Positions 41,401-48,871 of a stretch of DNA of 64,000 nt are shown piece after piece. The position numbers and the translations under genes were made by a program. The stretch covers positions 15,146,521-15,210,520 of the forward strand of contig NC_092562.1 in NCBI RefSeq assembly GCF_037975245.1, read 5' to 3'. The stretch comes from Apostichopus japonicus. Lineage: Eukaryota > Echinodermata > Holothuroidea > Aspidochirotida > Stichopodidae. Every line of letters starts with the position of its first letter. Positions within the stretch are counted from its first letter, which is position 1. Under the pieces are notes generated by a model. The model searched no databases. It worked only from the letters and a program-made list of their open reading frames with translations, and had not been told where the DNA came from.

Positions 41401-44088
41401 CTTGGGAGAATTGTGAGGCAGAAAAAAAAATGGCTGGGACTCTTTATTTCTGCTCTCGGGATCTGACAAGTCCTTTCGTTTGATAGCTTGTTATTTGTGA
41501 AATGCTGTCAGCAGCACATGATGATTATTTGAACATCCCCTCCCCCCCCCCCCCACCTCAGATGACAAACTGTGCAACAATGCTTTACAGTAAATATTGA
41601 ACATGTAACCCATAATAATATTCCAATTAGAATTAATTGGATCTAATTAAATTAAATTAGAAGGATAGTCCAGACGAAAATTGACATTTGACAGATGAAA
41701 AGAGGAATAAATTTCTAAGCATACTGGTAAAATTGGATTTCAATTCCTATAAATAACATCATTTGAAGCTGACACATTTTGCAGGATACGTGCACATTAA
41801 GTATAAACAATTTTTTTTATGTTCTTCAAATTTTATTTACTATTTTCTACTTAACATTTTGGATGCATCTTCCTCAGTGTGATTCCACTACCTTCATTTT
41901 GTATTGTTAACTTCACATCCACTTAGGTAAAGTTGGAACCCTATCCAATGCAACTATATAGTAAAAACATGTAACTATAAAACATTCGTGTGCAACTATG
42001 ACATCACACTTGTTTGCGTCAAGTTCACAATGGTACAGCCTGTGACAATTTTAATTGGTCAATATCTTGCACCTTACATAAACAAATATTTCACAATGGA
42101 AAGGGGGGTCCACCCCTTCCCAATTACATCCCCCCAGGATGGCATTCCCCACATGGGGTGACAAAGGAAGGATCCACCTGGGGTGCCAACTATTCTAGGT
42201 ACACCAGTGGACCATGTTATCAGTTAGAGTCAGAAAAGGTTTCCAAAAATGAATCCAAATTAATCCTCAAAGTTTCTTAATCATGAGTTCCCTTATGAAC
42301 CTTTCCGGGGAACCGTTCAGATAACTTTAAAATACCACGATCGCAAAATAGAGTTGCTTCTTCTCTTTCAAAATGGCAGCTGTAGGAGTAATGAAGATTG
42401 TCTTGTCATGATCCTATTATTAAGGTCTCCTTCATGTTTCATCTCAATATAAGATAACAGTGACTTAATCCAACCTGTTCCCTTTCTCATCCCTATTTTA
42501 CTTTCCACCAAAGTAGCTAAAATTAAGATTGTAATACAGTGTTTAAGAATTCTGAAGTTTTTCTCCTCATCCAAATAAGTCTTAGATGATCTGTAATTAT
42601 CCTTAACAATAAATTACAAAATGGATGATTCAGCCCCAATTCTAATATGCAGAGTAGCAACGGCTTAGGTACATCCATATATATGAGTGTGGTAGGTCTA
42701 GGCCAAGAGTTGATACAGCTTCTTTCAACATTTAACATGTTTTCTCAAACATTTTAAGCATCTCTTGTCATGATAATGCAAAGAAGAAAGAAAAAAAAAC
42801 AATATACTCTAAATTCAAGCATATTTGGAGGTGAGAGAAAGTAATCTGTAAACTTAACTCTCTGGTTTTGAAAGCTGATATCAAATCTTTCTGATGCAAA
42901 CTTACAACGTAAACGCATCAACTCTTTACTTCTGATTTCTCCTCTAATAATTTTTGTACCTCCAATGGTCTTTTGCGATGGTTAGCTAAATTTTATCCCA
43001 TAAAGGGATTCAAGATTGACTTGGCCTCAATCTGAGAAAGGTTTAAACATACCAGAAAAATCTTAACAACTGCAGCAATTGAGCAATGTTTTATAAAAGC
43101 TTGATAGAAGTAAACATTTTGTCAGGTTTTAACTCATAATAGAATGTATATTTACTGCCTTTAATTATAGCTAGCAATAAATTTGCCCCGCAGCTTCGAT
43201 ATGTCTCTTAATTTTCCCTGGCTATCCCTCACAGATGTAATCACAGGGCCCACTTCCCCTAAAACTATGTTTGTTCAGCCCGTCGAGGAGAACTTATCTC
43301 TTTCCAAAGAGCGGTTATATGAAAAACTCATTTAGAAAGAAGGGAAGAAAAAGTTTGCCAACCGAGTTTGTCACAACAAGGGGATAAAATGCAGCTGCCT
43401 GCTGGTTAGAAATTTATCCATAATGTTCTTTAAATGAAAGAACCTAGTATCCTCCAAAGTTGGTAACCTGTCCACATATTTGAGCTTGCTATGTTTCCGC
43501 TCCCTTCCCCTAAAATAAGAAGCTGAACATAAAATAACTAATGTGTCCATGATGTAAATTGTGCCCTTTTCCGCCACCTAAACACCCCTACCTTTATCCC
43601 AGTTTTGTGCGTCATAGATGCTGCATACATCCATATTCCCTTCCCACCCCCCCCCACCCCCAAATAAATATTACACTCCATCTATATACATTAGTAATAG
43701 TAACAATTAAATGTCATCTTTAATTCTACGGTGCACACTCACGATACCCTGACAAAATGGTCATTACTTTTTCTCTGAGAAAATCTAGGCCTTCCTAATT
43801 CTATCTCTTTGTCACAAGTTAAGCCCATTTCCTCTGAGATATTTATGTGTAATTTTTACTCTGAACGGAAGACTGTGAAAGGCATAAACCTTGTTTAATC
43901 GATCATTTGTTTCGCAGAGGTCCTCCAAAGGTAGACACGGCAAGCATCATCGTGTGCGCTCTCAGTCCGAACTCTTTGTGCACTCTCCTAACTACGAGGT
44001 GACCGTGCACGAGAACCAAAGCCACAGCGCCCAGAGCAGCATGCCCTTCCACGGCCGCAAACAACACCTACGTGACGTAAGGAGATGA
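8137..44088 (+). CDS. AGBL4: AGBL4/CCP6-like cytosolic carboxypeptidase (gene span, 8 exons, 5' incomplete)
   Basis: Gene-level entry. Exons A-H join as 8137-8176, 14800-14889, 16546-16660, 29450-29561, 36306-36458, 39851-40013, 41020-41126 and 43918-44088; phases match at every junction. The product is an M14 zinc carboxypeptidase of the CCP6 type. Known members act in the cytosol and remove glutamates from polyglutamylated tubulin and other proteins. Visible family marks, in order: HPGE (zinc His and Glu), NPDGV, DLNRHW (substrate-binding Asn-Arg), DIHAHS (third zinc His) and TLEVSFY (catalytic Glu). The run [13 protein letters not shown] followed by MGFDLNRHW points to CCP6 rather than CCP5, CCP1 or CCP4. 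The N-terminal beta-sandwich domain is not seen, so upstream exons probably lie before position 1. The C-terminal tail is not recognisable from vertebrate CCP6. The largest intron (16661-29449, 12.8 kb) is full of repeats. Confidence 0.93.
8540..8935 (+). repeat. Direct duplication of about 70 bp
   Basis: The sequence around GTTATTGAAGCTATATTCTA at 8590-8645 recurs at about 8865-8930 (GTTATTCAAGCTATATTCTA), about 300 bp apart, with a few substitutions. It is intronic. Confidence 0.75.
8972..9056 (+). repeat. (ATCCC)n-like pyrimidine-rich satellite
   Basis: An imperfect run of CAATCCCATC and CCCAGCCCA units, then AGCACA/CATCACA variants. Non-coding. Confidence 0.8.
9935..10130 (+). repeat. 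T-rich (ATT/CTT/GTT)n tract
   Basis: Low-complexity triplet-like sequence. The 73-residue open frame through it is all Val, Leu, Ile and Phe and is not a gene. Confidence 0.85.
11213..11475 (+). repeat. Tandem duplication, 132-bp period
   Basis: Two adjacent copies start at 11213 and 11345 (AACTGTTTTTAATTTG). They share AGGAACAGAGGAAC, GGTATGACCATGGCTAAT and CCAGATTCTTTAAACTTCC, with about 10% divergence. It is intronic. Confidence 0.88.
12630..12712 (+). repeat. Short tandem array of a GTATGTTACTCA motif
   Basis: Four imperfect copies of AGTATGTTACTCA(T/A) within 80 bp. Confidence 0.8.
12713..14799. other. Intron A-B remainder, no gene recognised
   Basis: The GC-richer stretch 12850-13330 and the open frame at 14310-14753 (147 codons, with three 16-bp ACAACCGAAACCATG-like repeats near 14490-14530) were examined. 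Neither shows a protein family, and both lie within an AGBL4 intron. Confidence 0.5.
14800..14889 (+). CDS. AGBL4: AGBL4 exon B: HPGE zinc-binding motif
   Basis: This 90-nt exon follows TTCTTGCAG and ends at donor GTAAGA. It reads [10 protein letters not shown], then [20 protein letters not shown]. His and Glu of HPGE are the first two zinc ligands of M14 peptidases. Both are intact, so the fragment comes from a potentially active enzyme. Phase is 1 at both ends and agrees with exons A and C. Confidence 0.96.
15500..16290 (+). repeat. GATC-rich tandem repeat, units of about 140-158 bp, about five copies
   Basis: The marker ATTGTATGTTCGTTACAG starts at 15656, 15803, 15961 and 16101, with a diverged copy at 16259. 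Spacing alternates near 147, 158, 140 and 158 because of indels. Units contain the near-perfect palindrome AGTGATCAGATCACT and several AGATC/GATCA motifs. The array lies in the short intron between exons B and C. Confidence 0.9.
16546..16660 (+). CDS. AGBL4: AGBL4 exon [12 protein letters not shown] segment
   Basis: This 115-nt exon sits between acceptor CATGGCAG and donor GTAAGT. It encodes [19 protein letters not shown], then [20 protein letters not shown]. The NPDGV segment is a signature of cytosolic carboxypeptidases, and the VYLGNYR form is typical of CCP6. The exon ends in phase 2 (AG), completed to Arg by the next exon 12.8 kb away. Confidence 0.96.
16941..16995. repeat. (AT)n microsatellite
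   Basis: AT dinucleotides with AC interruptions, about 55 bp. Confidence 0.9.
17191..17313 (+). mobile_element. tRNA-derived SINE (head plus short body)
   Basis: A Pol III A box (TGGCCTAGTTGG, 17200-17211) and B box (GGTTGGAATCC, 17244-17254) lie 44 bp apart, as in a tRNA gene. An anticodon-like arm can be drawn as TCCGC-GTACAAA-GCGGG. A non-tRNA body then runs into the AT microsatellite, a common SINE tail. Poor acceptor-stem pairing argues against a functional tRNA gene. Confidence 0.82.
17314..17411. repeat. (AT)n/(AC)n microsatellite at SINE tail
   Basis: Nearly 100 bp of AT with GT and CACACA interruptions. Two open frames reading through it are artefacts. Confidence 0.93.
17886..18250. 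mobile_element. hAT-like MITE with 8-bp target-site duplication
   Basis: This 365-bp element has terminal inverted repeats CATAGGCCTAGGAG at the left and CATAGGCGTAGGAG read inward from the right. Flanks are CTATCAGT (17878-17885) and CTATCAAT (18251-18258), an 8-bp duplication with one mismatch. Eight-bp duplications fit the hAT superfamily. Inside are CAGCCCCCCCAA near both ends and AT-rich filler. There is no transposase. Confidence 0.85.
18666..18679. repeat. Poly(C) tract
   Basis: About 14 consecutive C. Similar homopolymers occur at 23249-23266 (G), 33178-33192 (G), 37254-37267 (G), 41545-41555 (C) and 50668-50680 (C). Confidence 0.9.
18899..19379. mobile_element. Terminal-inverted-repeat element (MITE-like)
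   Basis: Left end AGTGCTTTTACACTAGA and right end TCTAGTGTAAAGCACT are reverse complements apart from one extra T. The 481-bp interior is rich in GATC and GGATC. No target duplication is certain, and no transposase is encoded. Sequence just beyond, 19381-19600, repeats internal motifs such as AGATCTCGGGT, so a second decayed copy may abut it. Confidence 0.7.
19600..22433. other. Intron C-D, no gene recognised
   Basis: AT-rich DNA with poly(T) runs (20555-20580, 20630-20690). The open frames here are low-complexity or lack any family resemblance. Confidence 0.5.
22434..22776 (+). mobile_element. TTAA-flanked MITE, copy 2 (opposite orientation to copy 1)
   Basis: It starts TTAA-AGGCATTGAAGACTCG and ends CGAGTCTTCACACCCT-TTAT. 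The last four bases differ from TTAA at one position. It aligns along most of its length with the reverse complement of 5269-5598, sharing for example GAAACGTGATACCTTGTTAT, AAGCTGTGTGTGTATTTTCT and CCTCATTCGAAAC. An open frame (22551-22865) is incidental. Confidence 0.85.
23249..23266 (+). repeat. Poly(G) tract
   Basis: Eighteen consecutive G, the longest homopolymer of G in the window. Confidence 0.95.
23631..23893 (+). repeat. Tandem duplication, 113-bp period, built of CATGG motifs
   Basis: Two near-identical copies (TCTGTACATACAAGACTCCT at 23691 and 23804) are themselves made of shorter CATGG(C/T)(T/A)CCAT(A/G)TG units. Many CATG-centred palindromes give hairpin potential. Open frames on both strands result from absent stop codons in the motif. 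Confidence 0.9.
23892..24011 (+). repeat. Four copies of a 30-bp unit
   Basis: GTCGTTGTAT recurs at 23901, 23931 and 23991, with GTCATTGTAT at 23961; spacing is exactly 30 bp. The unit reads about ATATATTTGTCGTTGTATGT followed by GATTTTTCAC. Confidence 0.95.
24050..26520. other. Intron C-D, no gene recognised
   Basis: Mostly AT-rich. The stretch 25500-26075 has somewhat higher GC and open frames of 102 (-) and 75 (+) codons, but no recognisable family and no supported splice pattern. Confidence 0.5.
26530..28345 (+). repeat. 99-bp minisatellite, about 17 units
   Basis: The marker ACAAGTACTT starts at 26761, 26860, 26959 and 27058, then about every 99 bp to 28249. Units contain two TGTCACA and two TGTGACA-type motifs in opposite sense, plus TTTCTGTGTGTGATGTACTA. 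Edge units are diverged and central ones nearly identical. Because 99 is a multiple of three, open frames persist on the minus strand (26937-27158, 27649-27900), but I do not regard them as genes. Confidence 0.95.
28350..29449. other. Intron C-D end, no gene recognised
   Basis: Contains small CATT and GACA runs (29055-29165). Nothing else stands out before the exon D acceptor. Confidence 0.5.
29450..29561 (+). CDS. AGBL4: AGBL4 exon D: DLNRHW substrate-binding motif
   Basis: This 112-nt exon follows CTTGAATCAG and ends at CAG|GTATTA. It reads [20 protein letters not shown], then [17 protein letters not shown]. The Asn-Arg pair of DLNRHW binds the substrate carboxylate in M14 enzymes. The exon begins in phase 2, completing the Arg codon split with exon C, and ends in phase 0. 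Confidence 0.96.
29562..36305. other. AGBL4 intron D-E, mostly unique sequence
   Basis: A 6.7-kb intron with poly(G) runs (33178-33192, about 33405) and a GT run near 35580. Open frames at 30202-30848 have no recognisable domain. The GC-richer stretch 31240-31560 shows no coding pattern I can support. Confidence 0.6.
36306..36458 (+). CDS. AGBL4: AGBL4 exon E: DIHAHS third zinc ligand
   Basis: This 153-nt exon (51 codons) follows TATTTAACAG and ends at ATG|GTAAGC. It reads [20 protein letters not shown], then [20 protein letters not shown], then [11 protein letters not shown]. His of DIHAHS is the third zinc ligand. The exon is GC-richer than the surrounding intron, as expected for constrained coding sequence, and is phase 0 at both ends. 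Confidence 0.96.
37762..38034 (-). mobile_element. tRNA-derived SINE with (ATAC)n tail, copy 1
   Basis: Read on the minus strand, the head has an A box (TTAGCTCAGTGG) and a B-box-like GGTTTGAGTCA. A body follows containing TTGACAATTGACAATTCATA, ending in imperfect (ATAC)n. Near-identical body sequence recurs at 58833-59042 and 60359-60596, which proves it is an interspersed family. Confidence 0.87.
38040..39850. other. AGBL4 intron E-F, no gene recognised
   Basis: AT-rich. A C/A-rich patch near 39487-39510 lies in a non-recognised open frame. Confidence 0.55.
39851..40013 (+). CDS. AGBL4: AGBL4 exon F: catalytic glutamate (TLEVSFY)
   Basis: This 163-nt exon follows TTTAATACAG. It reads [20 protein letters not shown], then [20 protein letters not shown], then [14 protein letters not shown] plus one base T. 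Glu of TLEVSFY is the catalytic general base. KAGTGRR is a conserved CCP6-type segment. I place the donor at 40014 (CCT|GTATCC), because T + AT of exon G gives the Tyr of the family PY-x(4)-YMKLGRN segment. The donor is weak, and unspliced reading ends ten codons later at TAG. A 142-bp minisatellite starts at this donor. Confidence 0.93.
40014..40580 (+). repeat. 142-bp G-rich minisatellite, four copies, starting at the exon F donor
   Basis: GTATCCTCATTAATAACAC occurs at 40014, 40156, 40298 and 40440, an exact 142-bp period. Units are nearly identical and rich in GGGG and GTTGGG runs. The first unit starts at the GT of the splice donor, and its early bases continue the exon's open frame to TAG. 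Later units therefore carry extra copies of a donor-like AG|GTATCC. Confidence 0.95.
41020..41126 (+). CDS. AGBL4: AGBL4 exon G: end of the catalytic domain
   Basis: This 107-nt exon encodes (Y)[20 protein letters not shown], then [15 protein letters not shown], ending at CAG|GTAATG. The YMKLGRN and FLDYY runs match the end of the peptidase domain in CCP6 proteins. I chose the acceptor AAAAAAG|AT because it restores the family Tyr. The nearer pyrimidine tract points to CTTGACAG about 15 bases upstream, but exon F's T would then create a TAA stop. An acceptor at CTGTAG|TT would add about 12 residues. From PKPTAG onward the tail is lineage-specific. Confidence 0.88.
41127..43917. other. AGBL4 intron G-H, no gene recognised
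   Basis: Includes a poly(C) run near 41545 and (TAAT)n-like sequence near 41630-41660. Open frames such as 42014-42280 show no family resemblance. Confidence 0.55.
43918..44088 (+). CDS. AGBL4: AGBL4 exon H: C-terminal basic/His-rich tail
   Basis: Acceptor TTTCGCAG leads in phase 0 into [20 protein letters not shown], then [20 protein letters not shown], then [13 protein letters not shown], and in the same frame VRR and stop TGA at 44086-44088. Composition is strikingly GC-rich for this window. The tail is rich in His, Ser and Arg and looks disordered; I recognise no domain. At 44077 a good donor (GAC|GTAAGG) lies three codons before the stop, so this exon may splice onward to an exon I did not find. 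Membership in AGBL4 rests on phase and position, less on homology. Confidence 0.75.
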   Translation, partial: RSSKGRHGKHHRVRSQSELFVHSPNYEVTVHENQSHSAQSSMPFHGRKQHLRDVRR

Positions 44089-45059
44089 TGCTTAAGGACT
44101 GATAACGTCCCAAGGTTCCTCCTTGACTGATCGTCAAGCTTTATTTAACGTTTATTTAATTCTCGTTGAGTAAGATTGAATATGGTATCTCAAGGGGGCC
44201 CAGAAAGGGTTGGTTATACAATAGTCTATAGTGTCAGCACACATTCGTAGTGCCTCTCTGTATTGAAATGTCATACACATTCCCCAAACGGTCCCTCTGG
44301 TTTGAATTGTAAATGGCTAAGATTCAAGTATGATGGATGGAGGCTGTCAGAGTCGACTGGGGCTTTCAAAATAGCTCCAAGTAGAGAGAGGGAGAAAATT
44401 GTCAGAATGAGTCAGTGGTAGGCAAAAAAAACTTCATCTCGTGGCCGGAGAGAGAGATAGAGAGAGGAGAAGAGTTTGGCGAGCACTCAGGAAGGTGGCC
44501 TTGAAAGTGGTTGTCGTACCACGTGATGAATCATTGGTAGTACAGTCATGTAATAACCATTCAAGTGCAAGAATTACTCATTCGTAAGTCATTCCAATTT
44601 GCAAGGGTTCATTCATCACACTTGTCTTTCTTGAAAAAGGCAGAGAAGGAGAGGAAAAAGAAGGTAAATATGGTCCAATGACTCGATTCATGCTTGAGAA
44701 GTATCAACATGTAACATTCTGAGCTTTATCCGTAGTTTTAACCTTTGTGCAACCAGTTGGCACAGTTTTCTCTAGACTTGTTGTTTCACGTCCCGCTTGA
44801 AGGCATTTGTACTGACTATAAATAAATATCCTGTTTCTGTCAGACAGATGTTAGGAACTGTTTGTACTGTCAGTATGAGTGCTTTAAAGCATAATAGGGG
44901 AGACAGTATAGATTGGTATTAGCATTCAGAAATTGTCCCAACCAGCTGTCTTTTTGAAGGGATAAGTTACCTCTATCCTTTTGAATGTATGACCCTATCA
45001 ACTGCATATATATATCTCCATGCATATCATTGATTAGTAATATGAAAGCTTTGTTAATT

Positions 45060-45240
45060 AAATATTATTATTAATTATGTTAGTATGTTATTAATAAGTA
45101 TTAAGTATATAAGTATATATATTAAGTATATAAGTAGTATATAGTATATAAGTAGTATATATTAAGTATATAAGTGTAGTAAGTATATAGTAAGTATATA
45201 AGTAAGTATTAAGTATGTTAAATAATTATTAAGTATGTTA
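45060..45240 (+). repeat. AT-rich tandem array (AAGTATATAAGTAGTATAT-like)
   Basis: Many imperfect copies of TAAGTATATAAGTA and ATTAAGTATGTTA over 180 bp. Confidence 0.9.
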
Positions 45241-46519
45241 ATTGAGATCCAGGCTTGTGGGGAGAGTAGGGGGATGGGGATGTGAATTCATCAGGAATTG
45301 TCTATGAATTGAGTGGAGAAATGGCACAGGTATGAGCTGATCAATTTAAATAAAAGCATACATATTCATAGTTAAGAATCATGTGACTGCATCTGTGTAT
45401 ATCTAACATCCAGTTTCCATATTTAAAATGAAATGTGGACAAATTTCTACCCAGATATAGCAAGATCTGAAATAGTTCCATTTACGAGACTTTCTTTGTA
45501 CTTAATATCCCTCGTTTTAATTTACTTTTTTGGTATTGGAAAGGGGGGGGGGTGTAGGGGTTGGTAACCATTATAATTTAATTGAGCTCATTTTACTCAC
45601 GAAAAGAATTTAAGGTTACAAAGCTCAAGGTCAGTATTCATATGTAGTACAATATAAATATCATGTTAGACTGTTTCTGTCAACTCTAGTCTCACATGTA
45701 GCAAAAACAGATGAAATGAAACACTCCTGTAAACTGTATATATATAGATTAATATATTGCTTCTGATGTTTAGATATCCTATATCCTAAACCTCACACAA
45801 ATATAGCTGACATTTGCACAAACAGGAGCGTCTCCCTGTAAAAAGGTCACATTTGCTAAATGTCAAAGTAATTAGTATTCAAGTACCCCCAGACGATACC
45901 ACGAAAAGTATCATCTTTGTAATGAAATTATTGTTTATAGCTTTTAAGTGTGTGGATTTCTTAGACATTTGCAATATCATCCTATTTTTTGGTTCTTTGC
46001 ATTTTCCTTCTGAAAGAGAATTTGTATATCGGTTCTTTCATACCTGAAATTTTTACTTATTCTTAAGGAAGGAAGGAGGAGACTAATATTTCTTCTTGGC
46101 CTCCCAACTTTTAATTTTTACCTTTTTGGAAATATTATTTCAACCCTTCAGAGTTTGCAGTAATCTTTGATAATACGAGTTTAATTAGAGGCAAAGTGGA
46201 ACTTAGACTGATGTTGGTGTAAGAAGGGAAGGGGGTGGGGCGGGGCAGAATGGTGGGGGTGAGAAAAAGGTGCAAAGTATTGCTATGGAGACAATTTCAA
46301 ACCTAGCATTACTTTGTGTTAAGAACTGCCATTTATGAAAAAGCTGGTTGCATTTTCATTACATAATTATTCACAGCCAGATAATAGTCAAATTAATACG
46401 TCTTCATGTTTATGTACAGTATTTATTCTGGCTAGTAATGATTCAATAGCTAATGAAAGAAACGAAATCTATAATAATTCACACCATAGCAACCAAGTTT
46501 TACGTGTAAGTGTAGCCTA

Positions 46520-46680
46520 TATGAATCTACTAAGAACCTGTTTGAATCTATATTTAAGATATTGATATTGAAGGTATTGATATTGAATATATTTATGATA
46601 TTGATATTGAATCTATATTTAAGATATTGAATCTATATCTAAGAACCTATATGAATCTTACTAAGAACCTGTTTATTACC
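46520..46680 (+). repeat. Short AT-rich tandem units (GATATTGATATTGAA, AAGAACCTGTTT)
   Basis: GATATTGATATTGAATCTAT-like motifs and two CTACTAAGAACCTGTTT-like runs recur within 160 bp. Confidence 0.85.
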
Positions 46681-47802
46681 CACAGGCTAATAGTTCTAAA
46701 ATATGTCAAACTTTCTCAAACGTTGTATACAACCTTTATGTGTAACCCAGACACCTAACATACAGTATATGTATTCACAATATGTCCAATTGTAGCTACT
46801 TGGTGAGAGACATCACATAACAACAGCAATATGGGTTTGAAAACGGACAGGCAATTCACCAGGGACTAGATATTGTATTCAATGGACAACATGGGAAAAA
46901 GAGGTACTAAAACGTGGTGGATTAGTGTGCACTAGTGAGGGTCACATAGGGGCATATAACAACATGGGATGGACCTTTTTAGTCAGTATTGAACAGAGCA
47001 AGGTTTTTCATTGTTCATTTGTTGAGCACTTAATTTCATCCAGTATTGGCCCCAAAATTTTAGCAAAAATTGCCAATAATCGCTTAACTTAAATTTCATA
47101 TTTTGATCGTAGAAAAGTATTGATATATTGTGTTGTGACACTGAAACCAGAAATGCCATCGTTATGTGATGTTTAAGAGATTCTATATGTTAGATAATAA
47201 TCATTGTAATTAATAAAGACAAACAAAGTATTGAAGCACATGAGGCTAGATGATATCATAGTTAGACTTGACCAAGTCTTCCCACCTTGGGTGTATAAAA
47301 CAATAAATAAGATTGTGATATCTCCAAATAGAAAGATTTTCTTAACTGTTTTGGGGGAGTTGTGCATCACATAGATCTCCTATTATATAATGTAAAGATG
47401 TTGGTTGGGTTTTTGTCTCTTTATGGGTTGGTAGTTTGGAATAAGCATACAGTGGTTATGCTAGAATTTTAATGCATAACTGTACAAAGATGGCGGCTAT
47501 ATTTATATGAACAAATGACTATACAATATTTCTATGATTGTAAAGCTGAAGAATTTTTCTTCTTTCTTATATTTTCTGATTGAAATGATAAATAATAAAT
47601 ATACAAATAAGCTTTAAAATGATTTGTTTTCATGACTTTTGATGGACCCCAGGTAGGGTCAGGTAGGAGAGGTACTTCAGGGGTCTGTATAATGGGGCAA
47701 ACTGTTTGTGTGTATACGTGTACATCATTTGCTTTATGTGCATTTTAAAATAAAATAAAACTGTTAGCAAACTGCTTATCCACTAGAGAGCCTGTGTAAT
47801 AG

Positions 47803-47830
47803 AATGTGTAAAAGTAAGTTGGCCTGACGT
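47803..47830 (+). repeat. Left arm of 28-bp perfect inverted repeat
   Basis: Runs AATGTGTAAAAGTAAGTTGG then CCTGACGT. Exact reverse complement of 48844-48871. It directly precedes the endonuclease ORF. Confidence 0.95.
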
Positions 47831-48506
47831 GAAGGACAAAAAGGGACGAGATTGCGACAACAAGCTGCCCCTGGTTGTTACTTTCCACCCAAATCTTCCT
47901 CCCCTTCAGAAAATCACCTCTAACAACCACAACATTCTCCTCACTTCAGATAGACTCCAACGAGCCGTCCCTGAAAAACCCATCATCGCCTACAGACGAC
48001 CACGCAACCTACGAGACCTTCTTGTACGTGCTGCTGTTCCACCTCTAACTTCTAACCCCACACCCATTCAGCATGGTACCTTCAAATGTGATCGTACTTC
48101 GAGATGCATCGTCTGCAGCCACCACATTGTTGAATCCAACTCCATCACCAGCCACAGCATGCAACTCACACACAAGACTAAGGGTCACATCACTTGCACT
48201 ACCACCAATGTCATCTATCTGATCTCTTGTAGAGTTTGCGGCATCCAGTATGTTGGCGAAACCAAAACCACCCTCAAGAAGCGATTCTATGGTCACAGAT
48301 CCACAGTCAACACCATGAAGACTGAGACCCCAGTTGGAGAACATTTTAACCTTCCCAACCATACCATTAACGACATGTCCCTACAGGGGATTGAATCCTT
48401 AGGTAGCCGTCCTGACCTAGTACGAATCAGCAGAGAGAGGCTCTGGATGCAACGCCTTCGTACCATTCAACCTCATGGGCTGAACATTCAGGAAGGACAT
48501 GACTAA
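47829..48506 (+). CDS. GIY-YIG endonuclease domain of a Penelope-like element (partial)
   Basis: The frame is open from about 47787 to the stop at 48504-48506; the 225-codon version begins at a GTG, so no true start is claimed. It opens with LPLVVTFHPNLPPLQKI and RPRNLRDLLVRA, typical of the region after the reverse transcriptase in Penelope-like elements. A zinc-finger-like CDRTSRCIVCSHH follows, then the nuclease: VIYLISCRVCGIQYVGET (the GIY-YIG equivalent), KKRFYGHR (catalytic Arg) and GEHFN (metal-binding Glu). The end RLRTIQPHGLN is also family-typical. In intact elements this nuclease nicks target DNA for retrotransposition. There are no internal stops, suggesting recent insertion. The reverse transcriptase is absent, so the copy cannot act alone. 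Confidence 0.9.
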   Translation: MKDKKGRDCDNKLPLVVTFHPNLPPLQKITSNNHNILLTSDRLQRAVPEKPIIAYRRPRNLRDLLVRAAVPPLTSNPTPIQHGTFKCDRTSRCIVCSHHIVESNSITSHSMQLTHKTKGHITCTTTNVIYLISCRVCGIQYVGETKTTLKKRFYGHRSTVNTMKTETPVGEHFNLPNHTINDMSLQGIESLGSRPDLVRISRERLWMQRLRTIQPHGLNIQEGHD

Positions 48507-48810
48507 CTTTCCTCTGTTCCCTACTCCTTCTCCCCTTTCTCCCCCCCCCCCCTTTCACTCTTCTTCTCACAGCTCTCTTCCCCTCCATTTTTCTTCACAC
48601 CTTTCTGTCTTTGTCCCTCTCCAGTTTATTCCTTACCCTGTGCCTTTAATCCTCTCTTTGTCCCTCCACAGTTTATCTCCTTCCTCTCCTCTTCTCCTGT
48701 TGCTTTCTACTTATAATCCCCTTTCATCCATCTCATTGTGTTCACCGTGCTCATTAACCTGTCTGTATTCTGTGCGTGTTTTTGTCCCCTATGTTACTGT
48801 AACTTGTCAT

Positions 48811-48857
48811 TTAGCCTCTGAAGAAGATCCTGCTAGGATCGAAACGTCAGGCCAACT
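48811..48857 (+). ncRNA. Hammerhead-ribozyme-like motif (degenerate or dimer-type)
   Basis: CTGAAGA fits the conserved CUGANGA core. It is followed by a 6-bp stem GATCCT-GCT-AGGATC, then GAAA, then CGTC and AGGC. GCCT just before the core pairs with AGGC after it (stem I), and CG-UC would be a minimal stem III plus cleavage triplet, workable only as a dimer. Penelope-like elements are known to carry hammerhead motifs. Against it: one extra A sits between core and stem II, and stem III has no loop. Confidence 0.45.
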
Positions 48858-48871
48858 TACTTTTACACATT
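48844..48871 (-). repeat. Right arm of 28-bp perfect inverted repeat
   Basis: Runs ACGTCAGGCCAACTTACTTT then TACACATT. It follows directly after the GAAA of the hammerhead-like motif. Confidence 0.95.

Larger units (their letters stand above)
44089..47733. other. Intergenic DNA or AGBL4 3' UTR/introns
   Basis: An AATAAA occurs near 44823 and could serve AGBL4 if exon H is terminal. A short candidate exon (AG then AGAAGGAGAGGAAAAAGAAG then GTAAAT, about 44642-44661) has good borders but unprovable content. The rest is AT-rich with no recognised gene. Confidence 0.45.

Noticed and set aside
44642-44661. Possible 20-nt AGBL4 micro-exon with good borders
   Set aside because: Purine-rich low complexity and no homology to anchor it. 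Mentioned only as context.
48045-48362. Minus-strand open frame opposite the endonuclease
   Set aside because: It is a shadow of the real Penelope-like ORF.
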